Source: Bacteroidales bacterium UBA5762 (GTDB taxonomy: Bacteria > Bacteroidota > Bacteroidia > Bacteroidales > TTA-H9). From it: DNA of 7,974 nt. The stretch spans positions 1 through 7,974 of the forward strand of contig DIEY01000028.1 of the NCBI GenBank assembly GCA_002418865.1, read 5' to 3'. The translations under genes were made by a program, and so were the position numbers. A model generated the notes under the pieces. That model did not search any database. It was not told the DNA's origin and saw only the letters and a list, made by a program, of their open reading frames with translations. This document shows, in pieces, positions 1-6,474 of this stretch; positions within the stretch are counted from its first letter, which is position 1; each line of letters begins with the position of its first letter.

Positions 1-5
1 TAATT

Positions 6-293
6 ATGGCATACATGTATATCCTAAAATGTTCTGATGGTAGCTACTATACTGGTAGTACTGTAAATCTTGAAAGACGATTATCTCAACACCAAAATGG
101 CGAAGGGGCTAACTATACAAAAAAAAGATTACCTGTAGATCTTGTCTATTTTGAGGAATATTCAAGCGTAGCGGATGCTTTTTACCGAGAAAAACAAGTT
201 CAGGGATGGACAAGAAAGAAAAAAGAAGCTCTCATTAATGGGGAATATGAAGATTTGAAATCCTTAGCTAAAAAAGTTTGGAAAAAGAAATGA
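6..293 (+). CDS. small GIY-YIG nuclease family protein
   Basis: Predicted stand-alone GIY-YIG endonuclease of 95 residues, the usual size for the YhbQ/UvrC-N-like single-domain group. The GIY equivalent is M-Y-I (residues 4-6) and the YIG equivalent is Y-T-G (15-17), separated by the short C-S-D-G-S-Y loop. N-L-E-R-R-L (21-26) supplies the catalytic arginine, most likely R25 by analogy with the N-L-x-x-R of UvrC. R-E-K-Q (61-64) supplies the metal-binding glutamate, likely E62, followed by the typical G-W-T-R-K-K-K-E-A-L tail. All expected active-site residues are present, so the enzyme looks intact. The start is the ATG at 6; only five bases lie upstream, so its promoter is outside the window. 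It ends about 40 bases before a cluster of REP-like palindromes, which may be its substrate or its own mobile remnant (inference). Cellular role unknown: DNA repair or element mobility are both possible. Confidence 0.9.
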   Translation: MAYMYILKCSDGSYYTGSTVNLERRLSQHQNGEGANYTKKRLPVDLVYFEEYSSVADAFYREKQVQGWTRKKKEALINGEYEDLKSLAKKVWKKK

Positions 294-367
294 ATAAAGC
301 TGTAATTGAGCTGTTATAAGGGGATTGGGGCGGTTGCTTCGATACGCCCTAGCGGGCTATGATATTC

Positions 368-407
368 CGGTGGCTGAGTAGGGCGTAAGCCCGTATCGAA
401 GCCACCG
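368..407 (-). repeat. REP-like hairpin, copy B (inverted)
   Basis: Complete imperfect palindrome. The outer stem is CGGTGGCT (368-375) against AGCCACCG (400-407), 8 base pairs. The inner stem is GGGC (381-384) against GCCC (389-392) around a GTAA loop. The two stems are separated by unequal bulges, which is typical of REP hairpins. Relative to copy C, the outer stem differs by a T:A to G:C pair change and the inner stem is flipped from GCCC/GGGC to the reverse when both are read in one orientation. Pairing is kept in both copies. Confidence 0.8.
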
Positions 408-426
408 TCGTGGGCTACGATCATAC

Positions 427-465
427 CGGTTGCTTCGATACGCCCTATCGGGCTACTCAGCAACC
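427..465 (+). repeat. REP-like hairpin, copy C
   Basis: Complete imperfect palindrome. The outer stem is GGTTGCT (428-434) against AGCAACC (459-465), 7 base pairs. The inner stem is GCCC (442-445) against GGGC (450-453) around a TATC loop. Between the stems lie TCGATAC on the left and TACTC on the right. Copy A at 331-359 is its near-identical left part. No T-run follows, so it does not look like a simple intrinsic terminator, although it could still stop or stabilise transcripts of the nuclease gene. Confidence 0.75.
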
Positions 466-675
466 TACATTATTCAGTGGCTGAGTAATGATGGGAAAAA
501 ATAAATGAAATAAACTGTCGTAAACAATGAGGCCATATGTTTTTATAATAAAATACATAAATATTCAATCATTGAACTTTTCAACCTTATTTAGGCATTG
601 ACAGATATTTCTTCACCATGCAATAATCACCAACCACCAACTAACATATTTTATCTACCAGCCACCCGTCGCATA

Positions 676-707
676 TTTTCTCATTCCACCTGTAGGCTGT
701 ATCTTTG
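676..707 (+). promoter_or_regulatory. candidate Bacteroidota promoter for the glycan operon
   Basis: TATCTTTG at 700-707 fits the Bacteroidota -7 consensus TAnnTTTG exactly. A T-rich TTTT at 676-679 lies 20 bases upstream, where the -33 TTTG element is expected, but it is imperfect. Transcription would begin a few bases beyond 707, giving a leader of about 15 bases before the ATG at 727. The rest of the gene-free stretch 496-675 is AT-rich and shows no gene or clear structure. Confidence 0.45.
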
Positions 708-726
708 CCAAAACGAATTCATCTGC

Positions 727-1593
727 ATGAGTAATATTCCTTCTATTTCGGTTATCATTCCGGCTTATAATGAGGAAGAAGGCCTTAAAAACACTCTCGA
801 CAAAATAAATTCACTTCATCTATTCGACCAGTTCGAGTTCATTGTGGTAGACGATGGGTCTACTGATCAAACTGCACACATAGCTCAAGAATATCCTGTA
901 CATCTATTCAAGCACGAAACCAACAAAGGTTATGGAGCAGCCTTAAAAACTGGAATTCGAAAAGCCAAAGGCGAAAAAGTAATCTTCATGGACAGTGATG
1001 GACAGCATGATCCAACCTTCCTCCCTCAAATTGCCCAAATGTTGCAGGATTACGACATGGTTATAGGTGAACGTACATTTGATTCTTATCAGGTAAAAGC
1101 CCGTAAATCGGGGAAAAAAATCATACGTATTGTAGGTGAGTATTTAGTTGAGCAAAAATTACCCGATTTCAATTCTGGATTCCGTGGTTTCGATCGCCAA
1201 CTCATACTGTCGTTGCTGCATATTATGCCCAATGGCTTTTCTTTTTCTACTACTTCCACATTGGCTTTCCTCAAAGAGGGTTATTCAATTGGCACTTTAC
1301 CAATACACGTAAAAGAGCGGCAAGGCAGAAATAGTAATGTAAAATTCCTAAAAGATGGTTCCAAGACCTTTTTATTGCTTTTTAGGTTGACTATGCTATT
1401 CAATCCTTTGAAGATATTCTTCCCCTTTAGTGTTATAACCTTCATTGCAGGTCTTGCTTGGGGAATTCATGGTTATGTTGTCTTCAGCCGTTTCCCGAAT
1501 ACGGCCACCATACTCATCCTCAGCAGTATGTTTCTGTTTCTGATTGGTTTACTGGCCGATCAAATATCGGTAATGAACCGAAGAAAATATTAA
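727..1593 (+). CDS. GT2 family glycosyltransferase, DPM1-like, membrane anchored
   Basis: Transfers a sugar from a nucleotide donor, probably onto a polyprenyl-phosphate or other lipid at the cytoplasmic face of the inner membrane. The 288 residues begin with the GT-A fold: S-V-I-I-P-A-Y-N-E-E (8-17), the nucleotide-binding D-D-G-S-T-D (42-47), N-K-G-Y-G-A-A-L (66-73) and the metal-binding D-S-D-G-Q-H-D-P (89-96). These are hallmarks of dolichyl-phosphate mannose/glucose synthase-like GT2 enzymes. N-S-G-F-R-G-F (149-155) is a typical acceptor-side motif. Two hydrophobic segments (about 232-253 and 260-282) anchor the C terminus. The frame is open upstream to a TTG at 598, but the 43 residues there are low in hydrophobic core and precede the normal family start, so the ATG at 727 is chosen. 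A candidate promoter ends 20 bases before it. It heads a four-gene operon with the methyltransferase 3 bases downstream. Donor sugar and acceptor are not readable. Confidence 0.9.
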   Translation: MSNIPSISVIIPAYNEEEGLKNTLDKINSLHLFDQFEFIVVDDGSTDQTAHIAQEYPVHLFKHETNKGYGAALKTGIRKAKGEKVIFMDSDGQHDPTFLPQIAQMLQDYDMVIGERTFDSYQVKARKSGKKIIRIVGEYLVEQKLPDFNSGFRGFDRQLILSLLHIMPNGFSFSTTSTLAFLKEGYSIGTLPIHVKERQGRNSNVKFLKDGSKTFLLLFRLTMLFNPLKIFFPFSVITFIAGLAWGIHGYVVFSRFPNTATILILSSMFLFLIGLLADQISVMNRRKY

Positions 1594-1596
1594 ACC

Positions 1597-2328
1597 ATGA
1601 ACAAAGAATTGCCCAAAAACAATTGGACCGACCAACAGGTTGAAGAGCATTGGGATGCAGTGGCGCATAAATATGTAAAAGAAAACAACAAGGTTAAATA
1701 TGCACACGACCAGAGATTTCGTAAAATGCTGGAATTGCTCCCTCCTCTCCCATCTGGAGCAAAAATCCTGAACATCACCAGCCGAGATGCAGAAGCCAGT
1801 ATTTTCTTGCAACGTGCTTATCCTGGTATTCGGGTAATAAATGCAGAGATATCGCAAGGATTAATAAATGAGGCTGTTAGACTATGGCCGAATATCGAAC
1901 AGATAAAAATTTCGACTTACAGCAATTTACCCTTTACCGATGAAGAATTCGACGCTATTGTAAGCCTCGAAACCCTTGAACATGTAGCAGAACCGGAAGC
2001 TTTTCTAAAAGAACTCCATAGAATCATTCGTCCTAATGGCATTCTAATATTGAGCTGCCCTCCTGCTACAAGTGAATTGCCTTACCACGCATTTACTTTT
2101 CTTTTTGGTGGTCATGGTGAAGGGCCACACCGTTTTTTATCATCCAAAAGAGTAAAAATGCTGTTAAAGGAAACGGGTTGGCAAATCCTCCATCACGAAG
2201 GCAATGTGCTCATCCCAGCAGGTCCAGTATTTCTACAAAAATTCGGCGATTATCTTATTCAAAAATTTCAACATTCATTTATTCGAGAGTTAGGAATTAG
2301 GCAATTTTATGTTGGAAAACGCATCTAA
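1597..2328 (+). CDS. class I SAM-dependent methyltransferase
   Basis: Predicted methyltransferase of 243 residues with a Rossmann-type fold (Methyltransf_11-like). Visible parts: strand and acidic residue V-I-N-A-E (80-84, E84 probably binding the SAM ribose), the N-L-P-F-T-D-E-E-F-D-A-I region (110-121), the very typical L-E-T-L-E-H-V (124-130) and the L-H-R-I-I-R-P-N-G helix and turn (140-148) leading to L-I-L-S-C-P. Motif I is unusual: I-L-N-I-T-S-R-D-A-E (57-66) stands where a glycine-rich D-x-G-x-G-x-G loop is expected. The gene starts 3 bases after the glycosyltransferase stop and overlaps the next gene by 20 bases, so translational coupling is likely. From context it may methylate a sugar, lipid or pathway intermediate of the same glycan product (inference). 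The methyl acceptor is unknown. Confidence 0.85.
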   Translation: MNKELPKNNWTDQQVEEHWDAVAHKYVKENNKVKYAHDQRFRKMLELLPPLPSGAKILNITSRDAEASIFLQRAYPGIRVINAEISQGLINEAVRLWPNIEQIKISTYSNLPFTDEEFDAIVSLETLEHVAEPEAFLKELHRIIRPNGILILSCPPATSELPYHAFTFLFGGHGEGPHRFLSSKRVKMLLKETGWQILHHEGNVLIPAGPVFLQKFGDYLIQKFQHSFIRELGIRQFYVGKRI

Positions 2329-3631
2329 ACTTCTAGAACGCATTATGCGCTCAAATTTATGCAACCGCTGTGGAACCTGTGTGGGACTTGGCAACGGAAA
2401 AATCCTCTTTCAAGATAGAGAAGGAAAATACTACCCAAAAATCATCTCTCCTCTTACTAAAGAAGAAGCCAAAATCATCTTGAATGCTTGCTCAGGACAT
2501 GAGTTTCATTTCCCTGAATTCAACCAGTGGCTGTTCTCATCGGCTCCCCATTACAATCGATGGATGGGAAGTTACGAAAATCTTTACATAGGCCATGCCA
2601 ATGATGAAATTGTAAGATCTAACGCAGGTAGTGGTGGAATCTTAAGTGCCCTATTGATTTATTTACTCGAGAAAGGAGAAATACAAGGAGCAGTTAGCCT
2701 GAAAATGTCAACTGATAAACCTTGGCTGACAGAACCATTTATTGCCACATCAAAAGAAGAAATTCTTGAATCGGCTCAAAGCAAGTATATTATTAGCTCT
2801 GTTAATGAAATATTGCCTCAGATAGCCAGATTTGATGGCAAACTGGCTTATGTAGGTTTACCCGGACAAGTTCAGGCTATACGAAAACTTCAAAAGATAC
2901 AACATCCAGCAGTTAGAAACATTAGTTACATATTTGGCCCATTCTACGGCAACACATTGCATGTGTCGTCCATTCGCAGCTTTCTTGCTGCACACAAGGA
3001 AAAAGATTTGAATTCTATAAAAAAAATATATTTCCGATATGGTGAATGGCCCGGCCGCATGCGCATCGAAATGAAAAACGGACGCATAATGGAACTACCA
3101 AAGTTTCATGCCAACTATCTCATCCCTTTTCATATTCTTAAAAATAGCCTTTTATGTACTGATCTTACTAACGAGTTTACCGATATTTCAGGGGGTGATG
3201 CATGGGCACCCGTTTACGAAGAAAGAGGAAAGGGCTTTTCGATGGTCATTGCTCGAAGCAAACAAGGACAACAGTTACTCGAGAACATGTTGAATCAACA
3301 CCTCATTACACTTTGGCCTATTGCGGAAGAAGAAGCCATAAAAATGCATTCTCATGGATATGATTTGAAAAAACGGGGAACTTTCATCCGAATGCGTTTC
3401 AGAAAGCTACTGGGTTTGAAAAATCCCGACTATGGATATAAAATCTCTGAATTCAGTGCTAGCCGATATCTAATGGAAATACTCATCGATTTTTTATTTC
3501 TTCTTTTTAGAACAAGACCTGCACGTTATATTGCCGACCATATTCCACAAAAAACCATGGGTCATATTTTCGAAACTGCCAGAAAATATTGGAAAAAAGC
3601 TACTTATTCCACTAAAAGGGAAAAACTCTGA
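2309..3631 (+). CDS. FrhB/FdhB-like iron-sulfur flavoprotein (coenzyme F420 hydrogenase/dehydrogenase beta subunit family)
   Basis: A 440-residue protein matching the layout of the FrhB_FdhB N- and C-terminal domains. The N terminus has C-N-R-C-G-T-C (C18, C21, C24) and a later A-C-S-G (C61). The central part has S-N-A-G-S-G-G-I-L-S-A-L (about 106-117), and G-L-P-G-Q (183-187) stands where relatives have G-L-P-C-Q. The C-terminal domain has F-R-Y-G-E-W-P-G-R and S-L-L-C-T-D...D-I-S-G-G-D-A-W (C283). Only these five cysteines exist in the whole protein. Family members are flavin and Fe-S oxidoreductases; in non-methanogenic bacteria they often sit in surface polysaccharide clusters with unknown substrates. 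Start: ATG 2309 overlaps the methyltransferase by 20 bases. An in-frame ATG at 2345 is a possible alternative but cuts the helix just before the cysteine motif. A hydrophobic stretch near residues 390-405 could associate with the membrane. Confidence 0.85.
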   Translation: MLENASKLLERIMRSNLCNRCGTCVGLGNGKILFQDREGKYYPKIISPLTKEEAKIILNACSGHEFHFPEFNQWLFSSAPHYNRWMGSYENLYIGHANDEIVRSNAGSGGILSALLIYLLEKGEIQGAVSLKMSTDKPWLTEPFIATSKEEILESAQSKYIISSVNEILPQIARFDGKLAYVGLPGQVQAIRKLQKIQHPAVRNISYIFGPFYGNTLHVSSIRSFLAAHKEKDLNSIKKIYFRYGEWPGRMRIEMKNGRIMELPKFHANYLIPFHILKNSLLCTDLTNEFTDISGGDAWAPVYEERGKGFSMVIARSKQGQQLLENMLNQHLITLWPIAEEEAIKMHSHGYDLKKRGTFIRMRFRKLLGLKNPDYGYKISEFSASRYLMEILIDFLFLLFRTRPARYIADHIPQKTMGHIFETARKYWKKATYSTKREKL

Positions 3632-3638
3632 AAAACGA

Positions 3639-4640
3639 ATGATGAAATCTCTCAAGAACATCCTCTCGCAACTATTAAAAGCCCTCGTAGCTATAGGTTT
3701 AATCTGGTTGATCATCAGCAAAACAGAATTTACTTTTAAAGAATTTGTCAATATATTAAAAGGCGTCAATTTTTGGTGGTATTTCCCGGCTTTGGTTGGA
3801 GTGCTCATCGTCTTGTGGTTAAAAAGCCTCAGATGGAATAATTTGATGAAAAGAGAGGGCATATTTTACGATAACAAAAATGCTTATAAATCTTATCTCA
3901 CTTCTTATGCCATTGGTTTACTTACACCCGGACGTTTTGGGGAAATCGTACGCGTTTATTATGTACGCGATCTTTCCGAAGGAGGACTATTTAAGGCTTT
4001 CCAAACTGTAATAGCCGACAGATTCTTTGATTTGTATTTTGTATTGGGAGGAGGTTTACTATCGTATGCCTTGATGCTACAAACAAATAATATTGCCTTT
4101 CAATGGATATCAGTGCTGATTGTCTTATCAGGTTTATTGATTTTATGGATTTTGCTCTATTTTTTCAGAAATCAAAATAAAAAGCATAATTTTATATCAT
4201 TTGTATATGGAAGCCTTTATCCTATCACTGGTCTTCATTCTTTAAAAAACTGGGTTTTTACTGCTCTTGCCTATTCGATATATTTTCTGCAATCGTATTT
4301 AATAGCCAATGCTTTGAATTTCCCCATCAAATTATGGGAAATAGCCGGAGTCATCATTATTACGAGTGCAGTATTACTGATTCCAATTACATGGGCTGGT
4401 TTTGGGACAAGAGAATTATCGCTGGTTGTACTGCTAGCCCACTGGGGTATAAGCTCAGAATCTGCCATGGCTTTTTCTTTGCTTCAGTTTGTAGCCACAT
4501 TTTTTATTGGAGGCATTACGGGATTAGTGATATGGTTTTCTCATCCTATTCCACGCGAAGCCTTAAAAAAAGATTATGAAAGCATCAAACAGTTTCTAAA
4601 ATTTCGTAAAACCACTAAGACACAAAACATAAATGATTAA
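3639..4640 (+). CDS. UPF0104 / LPG-synthase-TM family integral membrane protein, flippase-like
   Basis: Polytopic inner-membrane protein of 333 residues, with about seven to eight hydrophobic segments. The family marks are clear: a first helix ending I-I-S-K-T, L-R-W-N-N-L (64-69), the conserved L-L-T-P-G-R-F-G-E (94-102), and G-F-G-T-R-E (254-259) between late helices. The domain is the transmembrane part of lysylphosphatidylglycerol synthase (MprF), but the soluble aminoacyl-transfer domain is absent, as in stand-alone YbhN-like proteins. Those are proposed to move or bind lipids or lipid-linked sugars, and they often neighbour DPM1-like glycosyltransferases, as here. Start: the frame is open to an ATG at 3531, but this would overlap the FrhB-like gene by 101 bases. 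The ATG pair at 3639/3642, 7 bases after that gene's stop, opens directly into the first membrane helix and is chosen. It is the last gene of the operon. Confidence 0.87.
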   Translation: MMKSLKNILSQLLKALVAIGLIWLIISKTEFTFKEFVNILKGVNFWWYFPALVGVLIVLWLKSLRWNNLMKREGIFYDNKNAYKSYLTSYAIGLLTPGRFGEIVRVYYVRDLSEGGLFKAFQTVIADRFFDLYFVLGGGLLSYALMLQTNNIAFQWISVLIVLSGLLILWILLYFFRNQNKKHNFISFVYGSLYPITGLHSLKNWVFTALAYSIYFLQSYLIANALNFPIKLWEIAGVIIITSAVLLIPITWAGFGTRELSLVVLLAHWGISSESAMAFSLLQFVATFFIGGITGLVIWFSHPIPREALKKDYESIKQFLKFRKTTKTQNIND

Positions 4641-4759
4641 TGGAAGAAAAATTTTTGTTCCGAAAATACATCAATAATTTGATTTTCAATACTTAGATAT
4701 ATTGTTATTCTCTATCCAAAAAAAATTCCCAATGAGGGTTATTTTGCAGAAGATTAGAT
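4641..4759. other. convergent intergenic spacer
   Basis: AT-rich gap between two convergent genes, where transcription from both sides must end. The only symmetry seen is an AT-rich dyad at 4642-4661 (GGAA...TTCC) with a central G/G mismatch and no real loop, and a three-pair CCC/GGG hairpin near 4729-4739. Neither is a convincing terminator. Confidence 0.3.
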
Positions 4760-6250
4760 TTATAATCCTAAATGACGATAGGTCTGTGCTAATACTTCTT
4801 CGTTGTCGGCAATCAACAACACAATATCTCCACTCTCTAAAAGTGTATTTCCTCGTGGAACTAAAAATTCTCCATTTCGTTTAACCATGGTAACCAATAC
4901 TTTATCTGGCAACGACAAGTCTGACAATCTGTTGCCATTTTTAAGCATTCCCTCCGAAATCACAATTTCCGCTATCACTGCACTAATCTCGTCGGCCAAG
5001 TCTAAATCAAACTCTTTTAATTTTGGTTTTGATACTTTAGTCTGTTGAGAACCCAAGCCCAGCCATTGTGCCACTAACGGTACAGATGTTCCTTGTAAAA
5101 CCAAAGATAATATGGTTATGAAAAAGACAATGTTAAACATAATTTCGGCTTGTCGCACACCACTAATCCATGGATAAGTTGCAAAAATGATAGGAACTGC
5201 ACCACGCAATCCCACCCACGACACAAACAGCTTGCCTCGAAAAGTAATTTTTTTAAACGGCCATAATAAGGCAAACACCGAAACTGGACGCGAAACGAAA
5301 ATCATGAACAAACCGATCAAAATTCCAATCCCTGCAATTGGTAAAAGCTCATGTGGATTGACCAATAATCCCAACGTCAAAAACATGATAATTTGAAACA
5401 ACCAGGTTAATCCGTCAAAAAATTTCAATATACTGCGCTTATATTCAAAACGCCTATTACCAATTAAAAGTCCAGCTATATAGACTGCCAGATAACCATT
5501 GCCTCCCAAAACAGATGATAAGCCAAACAGGAAAAATAAAACAGCCAAAAATAACACCGAATACAAACCTTCGTAATCCAAATGAATATGATTGATAAGA
5601 TAAACAACTAGTTTACCCACAACTATTCCCACTAAAGCTCCAATGATCAGTTGTTGAAAAAAAGTAAGCACTATAACTCCCGTTTTTACTCCAGAAGATT
5701 GCAACAACTGAATACAGGCAATCATCAGCATATAAGCCATGGGATCATTACTGCCACTTTCTAATTCGAGCAAAGGCCTGAGATTTTGCTTCACCGTCAA
5801 TCCTTTTGAACGTAAGATTGAAAAAACAGATGCAGAATCGGTTGACGACATAATGCTCGCCAAAAGTAAAGACTCGATAAAGGAAAAGGTGACAGTTTTT
5901 ATCACACTGTTTGTCAACCAATAGATGAATATACCCGTAATGAGTGCCGTAAAAAAAACACCAGCTACAGACAAGATGACGCCTTGAAAAATCACGGGTT
6001 TTATTTCGGAAATCCTGGTATCCATACCACCCGAAAAAAGAATGATGTTTAAAGCTATAATACCGATATATTGGGCCTGCCGAGGTGAATGGAATTCAAT
6101 ACCTAATCCGTCGCTACCTGCGAAAATACCCACTAATAGAAACAACAATAAAGCAGGAATGCCAAAACGATATCCTGTTTTGCCGACAATAATACTGAGA
6201 AAAAGCAATATAGATGCTGCTAATAGAAAAAGTTCGAACGAAAATTTCAT
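4760..6250 (-). CDS. CPA1-type potassium/proton antiporter with RCK_C domain (CvrA/NhaP2-like)
   Basis: Inner-membrane cation/proton exchanger of 496 residues that would export K+ or Na+ in exchange for H+ and so control cytoplasmic ion content and pH. Roughly twelve hydrophobic helices fill residues 5-400. Key motifs are G-I-P-A-L-L-L-F-L-L-V-G (30-41), L-F-S-G-G-M-D-T (71-78), S-S-T-D-S-A-S-V (135-142) and E-S-G-S-N-D-P-M-A (164-172); the last two carry the conserved aspartates of the ion-binding site. About 90 C-terminal residues form a TrkA-C/RCK_C ligand-sensing domain (L-V-P-R-G-N-T-L-L-E-S-G-D-I-V-L-L). E. coli CvrA is longer because of an additional C-terminal CorC_HlyC-like domain; that is absent here. 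A TTG codon lies just upstream of the ATG, but the ATG at 6250 is the better start. The gene stands alone, converging on the glycan operon, and shows no functional tie to it. Ion specificity is unproven. Confidence 0.92.
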   Translation of the reverse strand: MKFSFELFLLAASILLFLSIIVGKTGYRFGIPALLLFLLVGIFAGSDGLGIEFHSPRQAQYIGIIALNIILFSGGMDTRISEIKPVIFQGVILSVAGVFFTALITGIFIYWLTNSVIKTVTFSFIESLLLASIMSSTDSASVFSILRSKGLTVKQNLRPLLELESGSNDPMAYMLMIACIQLLQSSGVKTGVIVLTFFQQLIIGALVGIVVGKLVVYLINHIHLDYEGLYSVLFLAVLFFLFGLSSVLGGNGYLAVYIAGLLIGNRRFEYKRSILKFFDGLTWLFQIIMFLTLGLLVNPHELLPIAGIGILIGLFMIFVSRPVSVFALLWPFKKITFRGKLFVSWVGLRGAVPIIFATYPWISGVRQAEIMFNIVFFITILSLVLQGTSVPLVAQWLGLGSQQTKVSKPKLKEFDLDLADEISAVIAEIVISEGMLKNGNRLSDLSLPDKVLVTMVKRNGEFLVPRGNTLLESGDIVLLIADNEEVLAQTYRHLGL

Positions 6251-6281
6251 CAATATTCTCTATTCAAAGCCGAATTCGCCA

Positions 6282-6310
6282 TAAAGTTAAGTTTTTTCCC
6301 CCAATTGAAA
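6282..6310 (-). promoter_or_regulatory. possible promoter of the antiporter gene
   Basis: Read on the minus strand, TAACTTTA (6289 to 6282) matches the Bacteroidota -7 box TAnnTTTG except for its last base, and TTTC (6310 to 6307) lies 17 bases upstream where TTTG is expected. The spacing would give a leader of about 25 bases. Both boxes have one mismatch, so this is only a candidate. The remaining gap, 6311-6474, is AT-rich and holds no recognisable gene. Confidence 0.3.
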
Positions 6311-6474
6311 GGCCATTTCTTCGAACTTTTATAAGAAAATGCTAGGAATTACAGCCTAATAAATAGAATATCAATATTCTACATCATTAAGGCATGCACA
6401 CGAAAAACTTAAATATTGGTAGTTTAAAAGAGCCTATACACATAATTTCGAATAAAAAACAATCAGATTGATAA

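Larger units (their letters stand above)
331..495. repeat. REP-like palindrome cluster (two whole, two partial copies)
   Basis: GC-rich block in an AT-rich surrounding, built from one palindrome family in alternating orientation. Copy A (331-359, plus) matches the left 29 bases of copy C (427-455) at 28 of 29 positions, but its right arm is replaced by unrelated sequence. Copy B (368-407) is a complete inverted copy. Copy C (427-465) is complete and plus. A fragment at about 475-495 repeats the left arm of B (GTGGCTGAGTA). The tail after A (about 354-370) and the stretch 411-429 also resemble each other (GGGCTAYGAT...CCGG), which points to duplication of a larger unit. The alternating arrangement is like bacterial REP/BIME clusters. 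There are no regular spacers, so it is not a CRISPR array. Confidence 0.8.

Noticed and set aside
331..495. CRISPR array
   Set aside because: Copies alternate in orientation, are incomplete, and are not separated by spacers of uniform length.
598..726. N-terminal extension of the glycosyltransferase from a TTG codon
   Set aside because: The 43 added residues are not family-like, and the promoter candidate at 676-707 lies inside them; the ATG at 727 starts right at the GT2 fold.
3531..3638. Earlier ATG for the UPF0104 protein
   Set aside because: It would overlap the FrhB-like gene by 101 bases, and the extra residues are the out-of-frame reading of that gene.
4642..4661. Dyad after the UPF0104 gene as an intrinsic terminator
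   Set aside because: It is AT-rich, has a central G/G mismatch, and has neither a proper loop nor a GC stem followed by a T-run.
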